From: Oscillospiraceae bacterium
GTDB taxonomy: Bacteria > Bacillota > Clostridia > Oscillospirales > Oscillospiraceae
NCBI GenBank assembly: GCA_017397565.1
Contig: JAFQIL010000024.1
Coordinates: 1 to 36,057 of the forward strand
Length of the DNA stretch: 36,057 nucleotides
Direction of reading: 5' to 3'
Shown: positions 28,480 to 36,057 of the stretch, piece after piece
Layout: each line of letters starts with the position of its first letter
Position numbering within the stretch: position 1 is the stretch's first letter
The notes under the pieces: generated by a model
Databases searched by the model: none
The model's input: the letters and a program-made list of their open reading frames with translations, nothing else
What the model was told of the DNA's origin: nothing
Translations under genes and position numbers: made by a program

Positions 28480-28979
28480 GCCTGTTCACCCAATTCGTTG
28501 ATGAAGGCATCCACAAGGTCAGCCTGGTCAGCAGCGGTCAGCTCCCGACCCACAACCTTTTCCGCGATGGCCAGTGCCATCTCAGAGATCTCGTCTTTGG
28601 CATCGTTAATAGCCTTTTTCTTTTCCATGGCGATATCAGCGGATGCCTTGTCCAAAATGGCGGCAGCCTGGGCGTTTGCTTGACGGATGATCTCTTCCTC
28701 CCGGTTCTGACCCCGGGCTACGGCTTCTTTGACCATGCGTTCTCCAGTCTCAGCGGCCACAGAAAGCTTCTGCTGATATTCCTGCTCCAGTGCCTTTGCG
28801 GTGGCTTCCGCTGCGCCGGCGGCATCATACATATCGTCGATTTCCTTCTGCCGGTCGGTGATCATCTTCATCACAGGCTTAAAAAGGTACTTTTTCAAGA
28901 CCAGAAACAAGGCGACGGTATTGACCAGGGTAAACAGCGCGGTAAAGAAGTTAATGTTCAAAAATTCTCCCGGTCCCAC
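28476..28979 (-). CDS. atpF: ATP synthase b subunit
   Basis: The 167-residue peripheral-stalk subunit with one N-terminal membrane helix (about 8-28, FFTALFTLVNTVALFLVL). A long charged helix typical of the b dimer follows (about 30-165). Start is GTG at 28979, with AAAGGAG 8 bases upstream; a nearer ATG at 28986 is out of frame. Confidence 0.95.
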
Positions 28980-29018
28980 GGTTCATGCTCCTTTCCTTTG
29001 GTTTCGGGAAAGGGCAGA

Positions 29019-29279
<261 letters not shown>

Positions 29280-29308
29280 TTATATAAATTTTTTGTTTTA
29301 CGAAAAGC

Positions 29309-30196
29309 TTATTCCCCATCCGGCGGGGGGCAGGCACCGGCAATGTAGACCATGCTCAGCAGGCTGAACACGAAGGCCTGTACGAAGCCGGAGAAAAGGT
29401 CGAAATAAAGGCTCAGAACACCGGGGATACCAAACTGTAAGATGGGGATGTCCACGCCGCTGAGAAGCCCGAACCGGGACACAAGACCCAAAATACTTAC
29501 GGCAATGAGCATACCGCCGACAATCTTGAGACCGAGGTTATACTTTTTGAATTTCACCACCAGCATCACAATGCCCAGGATCACGAAAATGGCAGGCAGT
29601 ACCCAACTGTTGGATACAGCGCCGATCAGGGCGGTAGAAGCCAGGGACAAGGCTGTGTAGATGATCATGGTAATAATGCTGCCGCCGGCTACATTGCCAA
29701 AGTGACGGAAGGCCATAGCCAGAGGCTGGGCGATCTCCGAAACGATGTTCATGGGGGTCATAACAACGATAGGCTCAGTGAAGCCCTTCAGCCAGCCGAA
29801 AAAGCCGTTGTTTTTAATGGAATGATACCAAATGATCACGCTGGTCATAATTGCCCAGGTCAGCACCACCGCAAGGTCTGCTGTGGTGGAGCGGAGAAAT
29901 CCGGTCAGACCGATGAGACTGCCAAGCAGGGAAGACAGGAAGATGGTGCCGATATAAGGCACCCAGTGAAGGTTATGCTTACCCATGGTGCCTTCCACCA
30001 GGTTCATCAGCATACTGACACCCTTTTCCGTCAGTACCTGCAGGCCGCCGGGACGCTTTTTCAGGTTCCTGCCTAACAAAACACCGGCAATGGCCAAGGT
30101 GGCGGTGACGATGATCATTGAGAAAATCGTTTGCGTGATAGCAAAAGGACCGACGGTAAATAGGGTTTGGGCGCCGCTTACTTCAATTCCGTCCAT
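29309..30196 (-). CDS. atpB: ATP synthase a subunit
   Basis: A 295-residue membrane stator protein carrying the ion half-channels. The essential arginine lies in MAFRHFGN, and the preceding helix has MTPMNIVSEIAQPLA. The C-terminal helices end VQAFVFSLLSMVYIAGA. Extra helices in the middle make it longer than E. coli AtpB. The frame has a GTG at 30199, but I prefer ATG 30196, which overlaps the atpI stop (TGATG) and has AAGGA about 6-8 bases upstream. Confidence 0.94.
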   Translation of the reverse strand: MDGIEVSGAQTLFTVGPFAITQTIFSMIIVTATLAIAGVLLGRNLKKRPGGLQVLTEKGVSMLMNLVEGTMGKHNLHWVPYIGTIFLSSLLGSLIGLTGFLRSTTADLAVVLTWAIMTSVIIWYHSIKNNGFFGWLKGFTEPIVVMTPMNIVSEIAQPLAMAFRHFGNVAGGSIITMIIYTALSLASTALIGAVSNSWVLPAIFVILGIVMLVVKFKKYNLGLKIVGGMLIAVSILGLVSRFGLLSGVDIPILQFGIPGVLSLYFDLFSGFVQAFVFSLLSMVYIAGACPPPDGE

Positions 30197-30588
30197 CACT
30201 GATCCTTCTTTCTAAAGAACTCCGCTACCATCAAAATGGGGCGGGAAAAGGCCAAAGGCAGCACCAGCGCCAGCACATTGGCGCCCATTTGGGTGCCCAG
30301 AACCAGCAGGCCGGCCATGGCAAGAAGCCGTACAATAGAGGAAAGCTGCACTATTTTCTGTGCTTGCTTCACATCGCCTTGCTCCGCCTTGTCTACGGCC
30401 ATATTTACGGTGATAGCCATAAAAAAGTGATTGGCGGTGATCACAAGGCAGCCGCCCAAAGCGCTAAACAGGACGGCGAGGTTAAATTTATCCAACGCGG
30501 CAAAAATACCCACCATAATGGCAGAAAGGATCAGCTCCCCAATGGCCATACAGACAGTTTCCCGCAGGACGAGTTTTCTGGAATCCAT
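30196..30588 (-). CDS. atpI: ATP synthase assembly protein I (AtpI-like)
   Basis: A small membrane protein (130 residues from 30588) with four hydrophobic helices (about 10-30, 35-58, 80-98 and 100-118). AtpI proteins help assemble the c-ring; in some bacteria they affect ion uptake. Sequence is poorly conserved, and the call rests on size, topology and place just before atpB. An ATG at 30594 lies too close to GAGG (30597-30600), so 30588 is preferred. Confidence 0.8.
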   Translation of the reverse strand: MDSRKLVLRETVCMAIGELILSAIMVGIFAALDKFNLAVLFSALGGCLVITANHFFMAITVNMAVDKAEQGDVKQAQKIVQLSSIVRLLAMAGLLVLGTQMGANVLALVLPLAFSRPILMVAEFFRKKDQ

Positions 30589-30598
30589 AGTCATATCC

Positions 30599-30850
30599 TC
30601 AATCGTGTTCGTTAAAGGCTACCGGCGGATCTTTTTCGCTGCCATCGGTAAGCCGTTTCAGTGTTTTCAAGGCGTTTACAAAGCCTGTGATGGCCGCATA
30701 CAGCCCCAGTGCGATGCCAGCCCAAATCACCCAGCTTCCCCAGCCACAGCCTTTGCGAAGCCAGGCAGCCAGCACGATAAAACCGGCCAGGGGCACAGCA
30801 GTGGAAAGCCCCAGCTGGGTGATCCAAACCAATAGATGCAGCTGCTTCAT
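30599..30850 (-). CDS. AtpZ/AtpI-family small membrane protein
   Basis: An 83-residue protein with two membrane helices (about 5-30 and 40-62) and a charged tail. It belongs by position and shape to the small AtpZ-like proteins that open many Firmicutes ATP synthase operons and are linked to Mg2+/Ca2+ uptake or assembly in some species. GGAGG lies 5 bases before ATG 30850; the longer frame overlaps the promoter. It is the first gene of the operon. Confidence 0.78.
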   Translation of the reverse strand: MKQLHLLVWITQLGLSTAVPLAGFIVLAAWLRKGCGWGSWVIWAGIALGLYAAITGFVNALKTLKRLTDGSEKDPPVAFNEHD

Positions 30851-30893
30851 AAGACCTCCCATAAACTGCTTTTGGGTAAACCATATCATTTTT

Positions 30894-30922
30894 AGTATAC
30901 CCCAAAACAAAGATGCTTTCAA
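30894..30922 (-). promoter_or_regulatory. Promoter of the ATP synthase operon
   Basis: Minus strand TTGAAA (30917-30922), 17-base spacer, TATACT (30894-30899). Same box pair as the mutY promoter. Confidence 0.85.
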
Positions 30923-31030
30923 GACTTTTTTATGAACATTATGGCAGATTTGATAATTATTCGTCTGTCACTATACTTTTTACATAACGCAGAGGCCCGT
31001 TTCTGTTTATCTGGCAGTTTCGTTAGTGTT

Positions 31031-31169
31031 CGTAGGGCGGAGTCATGACTCCGCCGATCACTTCCTGGATTCTGAAATGTTTGTGTTTTGCAAAAAGACT
31101 ATGGGAAAAATGGACGAAACTGCTCAAAATAATGCAACCTGGTCGGCGGGCTCATGAGCCCGCCCTACG
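31031..31169. repeat. Element bounded by perfect 20-bp palindromes
   Basis: Outer inverted ends CGTAGGGCGG (31031-31040) and CCGCCCTACG (31160-31169). Each end folds on itself as a perfect palindrome: GGCGGAGTCATGACTCCGCC (31036-31055) and GGCGGGCTCATGAGCCCGCC (31145-31164). No gene is seen from 30923 to 31318. The GTAGGGCGG end is shared with 16376-16413. Confidence 0.8.
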
Positions 31170-31185
31170 CAAGCATGATTTGCAA

Positions 31186-31209
31186 CTGCCCGATAAATGG
31201 CAATTTGCC
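31186..31209. repeat. Copy of the dispersed CGATAAA-type end sequence
   Basis: CTGCCCGATAAATGGCAATT begins a 24-base match to the terminal repeat of the element at 15836-16159. Confidence 0.65.
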
Positions 31210-31264
31210 CTTTTGAAAAAAAGTGCCGGAGGGGTCTTTTCAAGCGGGGGAAAATATAGTAAAC

Positions 31265-31270
31265 TATAAT
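31265..31270 (+). promoter_or_regulatory. Possible -10 box of the recD2 operon
   Basis: A perfect TATAAT about 50 bases before the first gene. I see no acceptable -35 at 16-18 bases, so this is only a candidate. Confidence 0.4.
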
Positions 31271-31318
31271 AGAACCTAAATCGGCTTCCGGGCATATCTT
31301 ATCTTAGAGGTGAAGACT

Positions 31319-31678
31319 GTGCAAATCGTGGTAGGTGTGCTGGCGGCCTTTGGCCTGATATGCGTGATTTGGAGCTTGCTGGGCTTGTGGCTTTCCGGGG
31401 GAAAGGGCTGGGCAGCGGTTTGTTACGCCGGAAAAGGGCAAACAGCAGCGCTGCGTCGCTGCCGCTGGCTGCGAAGCTGGGGACTATACCGGGGGCCGAT
31501 CATTCTGGTAACTCCGGAGGATGCACCTGAGCTGGGGGTAGGCTTGGCCCGGGAAACCGAAGATATAGAAATTTGTACCCTGGAGGCTTTGCCTGCCAGG
31601 TTGGAATTGGAGTTTACATATGCAGGAAACGCAGATCTTACAGGGCACCGTGGCAGCGGTGGTATATCAGAATTATGA
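31319..31678 (+). CDS. Small single-span membrane protein, unknown
   Basis: A 119-residue protein from the GTG at 31319, with GAGGTG (31307-31312) 6 bases upstream; the GTG at 31310 is part of that site. A membrane helix spans residues about 2-25 (VGVLAAFGLICVIWSLLGLW). A basic Arg/Trp-rich region follows, then an acidic stretch and a short C-terminal tail. I recognise no family. The last 59 bases overlap recD2 in another frame. It is probably real because of its site, helix and operon place. Confidence 0.6.
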   Translation: MQIVVGVLAAFGLICVIWSLLGLWLSGGKGWAAVCYAGKGQTAALRRCRWLRSWGLYRGPIILVTPEDAPELGVGLARETEDIEICTLEALPARLELEFTYAGNADLTGHRGSGGISEL

Positions 31679-33827
31679 TAACGGTTATGCGGTACTGCGC
31701 CTTGGCGTCGGTGACGGCGAAACGGTAACGGTGGTTGGCACTATTCCGCTGCCCAGCGTGGGAGAGCGGCTGATGGTCACCGGTCGTTGGGGCACCCATC
31801 AAAGCTACGGACGGCAATTTGAGGCTGAGTTTTTGGAGCGGCTGATGCCCCAAACAGCTATGGAAATTTTGCGGTACTTATCCGGTCGGGTGATCAAGGG
31901 GATCGGTCCGAAAACTGCCGCCCGGATCGTAGACCGTTTTGGGGATGAGACCCTGACGATCATGGAACGCGATCCTCTGCGCCTGGCGGAGGTTCCCGGT
32001 ATTTCCCGGGAAAAGGCCAAAGCCATCGGGGAAGAATTCCGTCTGCGGGTAGGTATGCGGCAGCTGATGGAGTTTTTTACCCTGCATCAGCTGCCTGCGG
32101 AGCTGGCGGTGCGTACCTACAAGCTGTACGGGGAAAGCACCGTGGAGCTGCTGTATGACGATCCGTATCTTTTGATGGATGAGGGGCTGGAAGCCCCCTT
32201 CGGCTCTGTGGACCGGTTTGCCATTGAATTGGGTGTTTCCGCGGAAGATCCCCGGCGAATCCGTGCCGGCATCTTCTTTGAACTGAATTATAATCTGACT
32301 GCCGGGCATAGCTTCCTGCCAAAGGACAAGCTCATTGATGCTACGGCATATCTGCTTTCTGTGACGGATGAGTCGGTGTGCCAGAGCCTGCAAAGCCTGT
32401 TGGAAACACAGCAGCTGATACAGGCGACCCTGGCAGGAATTTCGCTGGTATATCTGCCCCGGCTTTATGAAGCGGAGCAGTATATTACCCATCGGCTTCT
32501 GACAGCGGCAGAGCAGAGCTTCCCCGAGCCTGCCAGACTGAAAGCCTTGCTGAAGGCGGCGGAAAAAGACAGCGGGCTGACCTATTCTGCCCAGCAGGCA
32601 GAAGCGATCCGCCAGGCGGCCTCTGCCGGTGTTCTGCTGGTTACCGGTGGTCCCGGTACCGGCAAAACCACGATTTTGAAGGGTGTATTGTCCCTTTTCG
32701 GGAGAATGCAGCTGCGCTGTGTGCTGGCAGCACCTACCGGACGGGCGGCCAAACGGCTGACAGAGGTGACGGGAGAGGAAGCCAGCACCATCCACCGGCT
32801 TTTGGAGGCAGGCATCGACCCTGCCACCGGCAACATGGTCTTTGCCAGGGATGAAAGCAATCCCTTAAAAGCCGATGTGGTGATCGTGGACGAGATGTCT
32901 ATGGTAGATGTGCTGCTGCTGAGCGATCTGCTTCGGGCAGTGCCTCAGGGGAAACGGCTGATCTTTGTGGGCGACCCGGATCAGCTGCCGCCGGTGGGAC
33001 CCGGGTGTCCTTTCTCCGACTGCCTCAGAAGTAACAGCCTTCCCACGGTGCGGCTGACAGAAATTTTCCGTCAGGCTCAGGAAAGCCTGATCGTTATGAA
33101 TGCCCACCGGGTCAACCGGGGGGAAATGCCGGAGCTTCGGGATGTGAAGCATGATTTCTTCTTCCTGCCGGGAAGATCCGAAGACCATATGCGGCAAACC
33201 ATCGCCCAGCTCTGCGCAGTGCGGCTGCCGGAGAAAATGGGCATTCCTGCCGACCAGATCCAGGTGCTTTCTCCCACCCGCAAGGGCGCGGTGGGAACAG
33301 CTTCCCTGAACCAGTGCCTGCAGGCGGTATTGAACCCGGCTGCTCCGGGAAAACGGGAACGGCAGTTTGGGGATTTTTGCTTCCGGGAAGGCGACCGGGT
33401 CATGCAGATCCGAAACAACTATGATATCCTTTGGAAAAAGACTGACGGTTCTCAGGTGGGTACCGGCATCTTTAACGGAGATGTGGGAACGGTGACGGCC
33501 ATCGATCCTGCCATGGAGACTATGACGGTTACTTACGATGACCGGGAAGCGGACTACGATTTTACCCAGTTGGGCGAGCTGGAGCCTGCCTACGCGGTTA
33601 CGGTACATAAAAGTCAGGGCAGCGAATACCGGGCGGTAATTTTGGCGGCCTGGAACGGCTCACCCTATCTTCTCAGCCGCAGCGTACTGTATACGGCTAT
33701 CACCCGGGCCAGAGAGCTGCTGATTATCGTGGGTCGGGAAGAAACTGTAGCGGTGATGACAGAAAACGCGAAAAAAGGACGCCGGTATTCCGGGCTGAAG
33801 CTGCGGCTTCAGGGGAAGACTGAGTGA
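31620..33827 (+). CDS. recD2: RecD2-type ATP-dependent DNA helicase
   Basis: A 735-residue SF1B 5'-3' helicase, the RecBC-independent RecD form found in Firmicutes. It takes part in replication-fork and repair work, including mismatch repair in some species. The N-terminal OB-like part is followed by helix-hairpin-helix units (GRVIKGIGPKTAARIVDRFG near 90-110). The Walker A is GGPGTGKTT (343-351), with K349. Walker B is VIVDEMSMVD (about 421-430), then GDPDQLPPVGPG (about 453-464). The C-terminal motif is VTVHKSQGSEY (about 661-671). GGAG lies 5 bases before the ATG, inside the preceding gene. Its stop overlaps the comF start (GTGA). Confidence 0.95.
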   Translation: MQETQILQGTVAAVVYQNYDNGYAVLRLGVGDGETVTVVGTIPLPSVGERLMVTGRWGTHQSYGRQFEAEFLERLMPQTAMEILRYLSGRVIKGIGPKTAARIVDRFGDETLTIMERDPLRLAEVPGISREKAKAIGEEFRLRVGMRQLMEFFTLHQLPAELAVRTYKLYGESTVELLYDDPYLLMDEGLEAPFGSVDRFAIELGVSAEDPRRIRAGIFFELNYNLTAGHSFLPKDKLIDATAYLLSVTDESVCQSLQSLLETQQLIQATLAGISLVYLPRLYEAEQYITHRLLTAAEQSFPEPARLKALLKAAEKDSGLTYSAQQAEAIRQAASAGVLLVTGGPGTGKTTILKGVLSLFGRMQLRCVLAAPTGRAAKRLTEVTGEEASTIHRLLEAGIDPATGNMVFARDESNPLKADVVIVDEMSMVDVLLLSDLLRAVPQGKRLIFVGDPDQLPPVGPGCPFSDCLRSNSLPTVRLTEIFRQAQESLIVMNAHRVNRGEMPELRDVKHDFFFLPGRSEDHMRQTIAQLCAVRLPEKMGIPADQIQVLSPTRKGAVGTASLNQCLQAVLNPAAPGKRERQFGDFCFREGDRVMQIRNNYDILWKKTDGSQVGTGIFNGDVGTVTAIDPAMETMTVTYDDREADYDFTQLGELEPAYAVTVHKSQGSEYRAVILAAWNGSPYLLSRSVLYTAITRARELLIIVGREETVAVMTENAKKGRRYSGLKLRLQGKTE

Positions 33828-34483
33828 TCCTTTGGAAATGGTTTTTACATCTGGTGTTTCCACCCCGCTGTGTTTTGTGCAATAAGGTGCTGGATAAAGA
33901 GTTGGATCTATGCCGGGACTGCAGAATACATGCCCCGGAATGCCAAAACTTCAATTTAAAACGAAATTTTATAGACAGTTGGCTGGCATTGTGGTATTAT
34001 GAAGGTAAGGTGCCGGGGAGCTTGACACTTTATAAGTTTCGTGGCCGGCGGAGTAAGGCCCAAGGCTACGGAAGACTCCTGGCGATGAAGATTCAGGAGA
34101 GGTATCCCGAAGGTGTGGACGTGCTGACCTGGATCCCGGTAAGCCGCCAACGCAAGCTGACCCGGGGCTACGATCAGGTACAGCTGTTGGCCCGGGTAGT
34201 GGGCAAACAGCTGCGGATGAAGCCTCAGCGGCTTTTGAAAAAGATGCGGCATAATCCGCCGCAATCCGGTATTGAGAGCGCGGCAGCCCGCAGAGCCAAT
34301 GTTCTGGGTGTTTACCGGGTGACAGATCCCGGGAAGGTGGCAGGCAAAAATATTTTGCTGCTGGACGATATTATTACCACCGGCGCTACAGCGTCAGAAG
34401 CAGCCCGGATGCTGCTGACTGCCAATGCAAAACAAGTACATTTCGCAGCTGTGGCTTCTGCCCGCCGCGAAAAGAATAAGTAG
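33824..34483 (+). CDS. comF: ComF family phosphoribosyltransferase-like protein
   Basis: A 219-residue protein. An N-terminal zinc-finger part has CVLC (17-20) and CRDC (31-34). A type I phosphoribosyltransferase fold follows, with the PRPP loop ILLLDDIITTGATASEA (about 177-193). ComFC is needed for DNA uptake in Bacillus subtilis and other naturally competent bacteria, but its reaction is unclear and the gene is common in bacteria not known to be competent. Start is GTG at 33824, overlapping the recD2 stop by 4 bases. mreB follows directly. Confidence 0.88.
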   Translation: MILWKWFLHLVFPPRCVLCNKVLDKELDLCRDCRIHAPECQNFNLKRNFIDSWLALWYYEGKVPGSLTLYKFRGRRSKAQGYGRLLAMKIQERYPEGVDVLTWIPVSRQRKLTRGYDQVQLLARVVGKQLRMKPQRLLKKMRHNPPQSGIESAAARRANVLGVYRVTDPGKVAGKNILLLDDIITTGATASEAARMLLTANAKQVHFAAVASARREKNK

Positions 34484-34492
34484 GTGAAGATT

Positions 34493-35536
34493 ATGGGTTT
34501 TCGTTTGTTTTCCTATGATTTAGGCGTAGATCTTGGCACGGCTAATGTGCTGATCGCCGTAGGTAATAAGGGCGTAGAGGTTCGTGAACCCTCTGTGGTG
34601 GCTGTGGACAAAAACACCGGCAGAATCCTTCAGGTAGGCGCAGAAGCCCGGAATATGCTGGGTCGTACGCCCGGCAATGTGGTGGCCATGCGTCCGTTGA
34701 AGGACGGCGTGGTATCTGACCATGAAATGACCGTGCGGATGCTCCAGGCCCTGTTTAAGCGGGCATCCCAAAATTCCATATTCTCTCCGAAGCCCCGTGT
34801 GGTCATTTGCGTGCCCAGCGGTGTGACGGAGGTTGAGGAACGGACGGTGATCAATGCTGCCATGGATGCCGGTGCCCGGCGTGTTTACCTGATTGAGGAG
34901 CCTTTGGCCGCGGCCTTGGGCGCAAATCTGGATATCAGCGGACCCAAGGGTCAGATGGTTGTGGATATCGGCAGCGGCACCACGGATATTGCTGTGCTGA
35001 GTCTTAACGGTGTGGCGACCTCTTCTTCCATCAAGGTAGCAGGCGATACCTTTGATGAGGCGATTGGCCGTTATGTCCGGGGTAAGCGGAATGTGGTCAT
35101 CGGTCAGGTGACTGCCGAGGATATCAAGATACAAATTGGCTGCGCTTGTCCCCGGCCGGAGGATATCAGCATGAACATCAAGGGCCGTGATGTCAAAACC
35201 GGTATGCCCAGAGAGCTGACCTTGTGGTCTTCTGAGATCATGGAGGTAATGCAGCGTCCTTGCCGGATCATTGCAGACGAGGTGCTTTCTGTGCTGGAGG
35301 ACACGTCTCCTGAGCTTGTCAGCGATATTTCCGATAACGGTATCACCCTCACCGGCGGCGGCAGCCAGCTTTGGGGCTTGGCACAGATGCTGAAGGAGCG
35401 CACCGGTATTGATTGCCGTGTGGCGGATAATCCGGAGTGCTGCGTAGCCTTTGGCTGCGGCAAGAGCCTGGAGTGGATCAACCATATGCAGGAAGGCCCC
35501 ATCAACCTTGCCAGACGGCGGATCATGCGTGGCTAA
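34493..35536 (+). CDS. mreB: Rod-shape-determining protein MreB/Mbl
   Basis: A 347-residue bacterial actin that polymerises under the membrane and guides lateral cell-wall synthesis, so the cells are probably rods or short rods. Phosphate loop 1 is DLGVDLGTANVL (9-20), loop 2 is VVDIGSGTTDIAVLS (about 160-174) and the adenosine motif is GITLTGGGSQLWG (about 284-296). The ATG at 34493 has AGGTGA 5 bases upstream; the GTG at 34484 belongs to that site. mreC/mreD are not beside it, so it may be Mbl-like. It follows comF by 9 bases. Confidence 0.92.
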   Translation: MGFRLFSYDLGVDLGTANVLIAVGNKGVEVREPSVVAVDKNTGRILQVGAEARNMLGRTPGNVVAMRPLKDGVVSDHEMTVRMLQALFKRASQNSIFSPKPRVVICVPSGVTEVEERTVINAAMDAGARRVYLIEEPLAAALGANLDISGPKGQMVVDIGSGTTDIAVLSLNGVATSSSIKVAGDTFDEAIGRYVRGKRNVVIGQVTAEDIKIQIGCACPRPEDISMNIKGRDVKTGMPRELTLWSSEIMEVMQRPCRIIADEVLSVLEDTSPELVSDISDNGITLTGGGSQLWGLAQMLKERTGIDCRVADNPECCVAFGCGKSLEWINHMQEGPINLARRRIMRG

Positions 35537-35559
35537 TTTGCCGGAAGGATGGATGTTTT

Positions 35560-35853
35560 ATGCAGGAAATTCCGGAAAAAGAAATACTGGAACAAATCGC
35601 GGAGCTGTTTAAAGGCTTCTGTGATCCCACCAGAGTGCATATTTTATCCTTGTTGCAGCAGCAAGAGCGGTGCGTCAGCGAAATTGCCGAGGCGGTGGAG
35701 CTGTCCCAAAGTGCCATTTCCCATCAGCTGCGATTGCTGAAGCAAATGCATTTGATCAAGTTCCGCCGGGAGGGGAAGAATATTCTGTACTCCTTGGCAG
35801 ATGACCATGTCAGGACCATATTGGAAATGGGTCTGGAGCATGTAAAAGAATAA
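35560..35853 (+). CDS. ArsR/SmtB-family repressor with intact alpha-5 zinc site
   Basis: A 97-residue winged-helix repressor. The recognition helix is SQSAISHQLRLLKQM (49-63). The cysteine motif of arsenic or cadmium sensors is absent. All four positions of the alpha-5 zinc site of SmtB/CzrA are present in the right spacing: D81, H83, H94 and E97 (SmtB D104, H106, H117 and E120). A Zn(II)-type sensor is therefore likely. The frame opens at 35437 inside mreB, but ATG 35560 has AAGGAT upstream and starts the domain. It is 23 bases after mreB and ends at a terminator. No metal pump gene is visible in the window. Confidence 0.88.
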   Translation: MQEIPEKEILEQIAELFKGFCDPTRVHILSLLQQQERCVSEIAEAVELSQSAISHQLRLLKQMHLIKFRREGKNILYSLADDHVRTILEMGLEHVKE

Positions 35854-35858
35854 GAAAG

Positions 35859-35895
35859 CCCGGGATGTTTTCCGAAAACATCCCGGGGTTTTTAT
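35859..35895 (+). terminator. Terminator of the recD2-comF-mreB-arsR operon
   Basis: A perfect 13-bp stem CCCGGGATGTTTT/AAAACATCCCGGG with a 3-base loop, followed by GTTTTTATT. Confidence 0.92.
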
Positions 35896-35903
35896 TAGCA
35901 GAC

Positions 35904-35928
35904 CAACAAATTCCCGCTTATCGGGCAG
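35904..35928. repeat. Copy of the dispersed CGATAAA-type end sequence (inverse orientation)
   Basis: CAACAAATTCCCGCTTATCG and the bases after it match the complement of 16135-16159 with one or two differences. It runs into a GGCAGCC/GGCTGCC hairpin. Confidence 0.7.
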
Positions 35929-35940
35929 CCGATGGCTGCC

Positions 35941-36057
35941 AATTGACAATTGAAAATTGACAATGGACAATTAAGGAGTCGCCAAAGGCGACATTTTTAA
36001 ATCATTTCCGAAGGAAATACCACAATTGTCAATTATCAATTATCCATTATCCATTCG
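35941..36057. repeat. AT-rich inverted-repeat element running off the window
   Basis: Left arm is built of AATTGACAATTGAAAATTGAC units. The right arm (from about 36023) is its complement CAATTGTCAATTATCAATTA. A GTCGCC-AAAG-GGCGAC hairpin lies between them. It is cut by the window end. Confidence 0.75.

Overview
The window looks like chromosome of an anaerobic, low-to-moderate GC Gram-positive bacterium of the class Clostridia, most likely a gut member of the Oscillospirales; this placement is inference from gene content and style, not from a marker search. The supporting signs are strong AGGAGG-type ribosome binding sites, sigma-A promoters with 17-base spacers, an iron alcohol dehydrogenase, BspA-type leucine-rich surface proteins with Thr/Glu/Pro stalks, RecD2, ComF, YitT, tRNA genes with encoded CCA, and an F-type ATP synthase whose c subunit has a Na+-type site. 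Many short palindromic repeat elements sit between genes.

Layout. 1-2290 (mostly minus strand): an iron alcohol dehydrogenase, then a hairpin-rich duplicated repeat, then tRNA-Arg(ACG). 2353-9351 (plus): mutY, followed by an operon of an ECF sigma factor, a membrane anti-sigma protein with an RsgI/SEAL-like domain and a PASTA-like domain, and two BspA-type cell-surface proteins. 9381-15801 (plus): a divergent type IIA topoisomerase pair (parE-parC), a YitT membrane protein and a lipoprotein with a degenerate transglutaminase-like domain. 15802-16510: a gene-free tract of stacked repeats. 16515-18491 (minus): an XRE/TPR regulator, a second tRNA locus, tRNA-Gly(GCC), with its own tRNA-tail repeat element, and a small lipoprotein. 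18658-21876 (plus): VTC polyphosphate-polymerase-like protein, DUF4956 membrane protein and a Cthe_2159-like beta-helix lipoprotein. 21917-23308 (minus): asnS. 23637-30922 (minus): the complete ATP synthase operon atpZ-I-B-E-F-H-A-G-D-C, with an AT-rich inverted repeat between atpG and atpD. 31319-35895 (plus): a small membrane protein, recD2, comF, mreB and an ArsR-family repressor. The window ends inside another AT-rich repeat.

How parts work together. The sigma/anti-sigma pair probably senses the cell envelope and is placed to control the two surface proteins downstream. The VTC-DUF4956-beta-helix trio is a recurring set whose function is not settled. The ATP synthase is predicted to couple to Na+ by a two-carboxylate site (E29 and E62 of AtpE).

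The least ordinary signal is in the non-coding DNA. At both tRNA loci, the 3' end of the resident tRNA (T-loop, T-stem and acceptor strand, in one case including CCA) is repeated outside the gene. These tails are arranged as inverted repeats that bracket perfect hairpins and abut terminator hairpins. At the Arg locus the unit is duplicated: 122 bp with one mismatch. A 75-bp tail-plus-terminator module recurs away from any tRNA. This may be an undescribed class of small element that captures or mimics tRNA tails.
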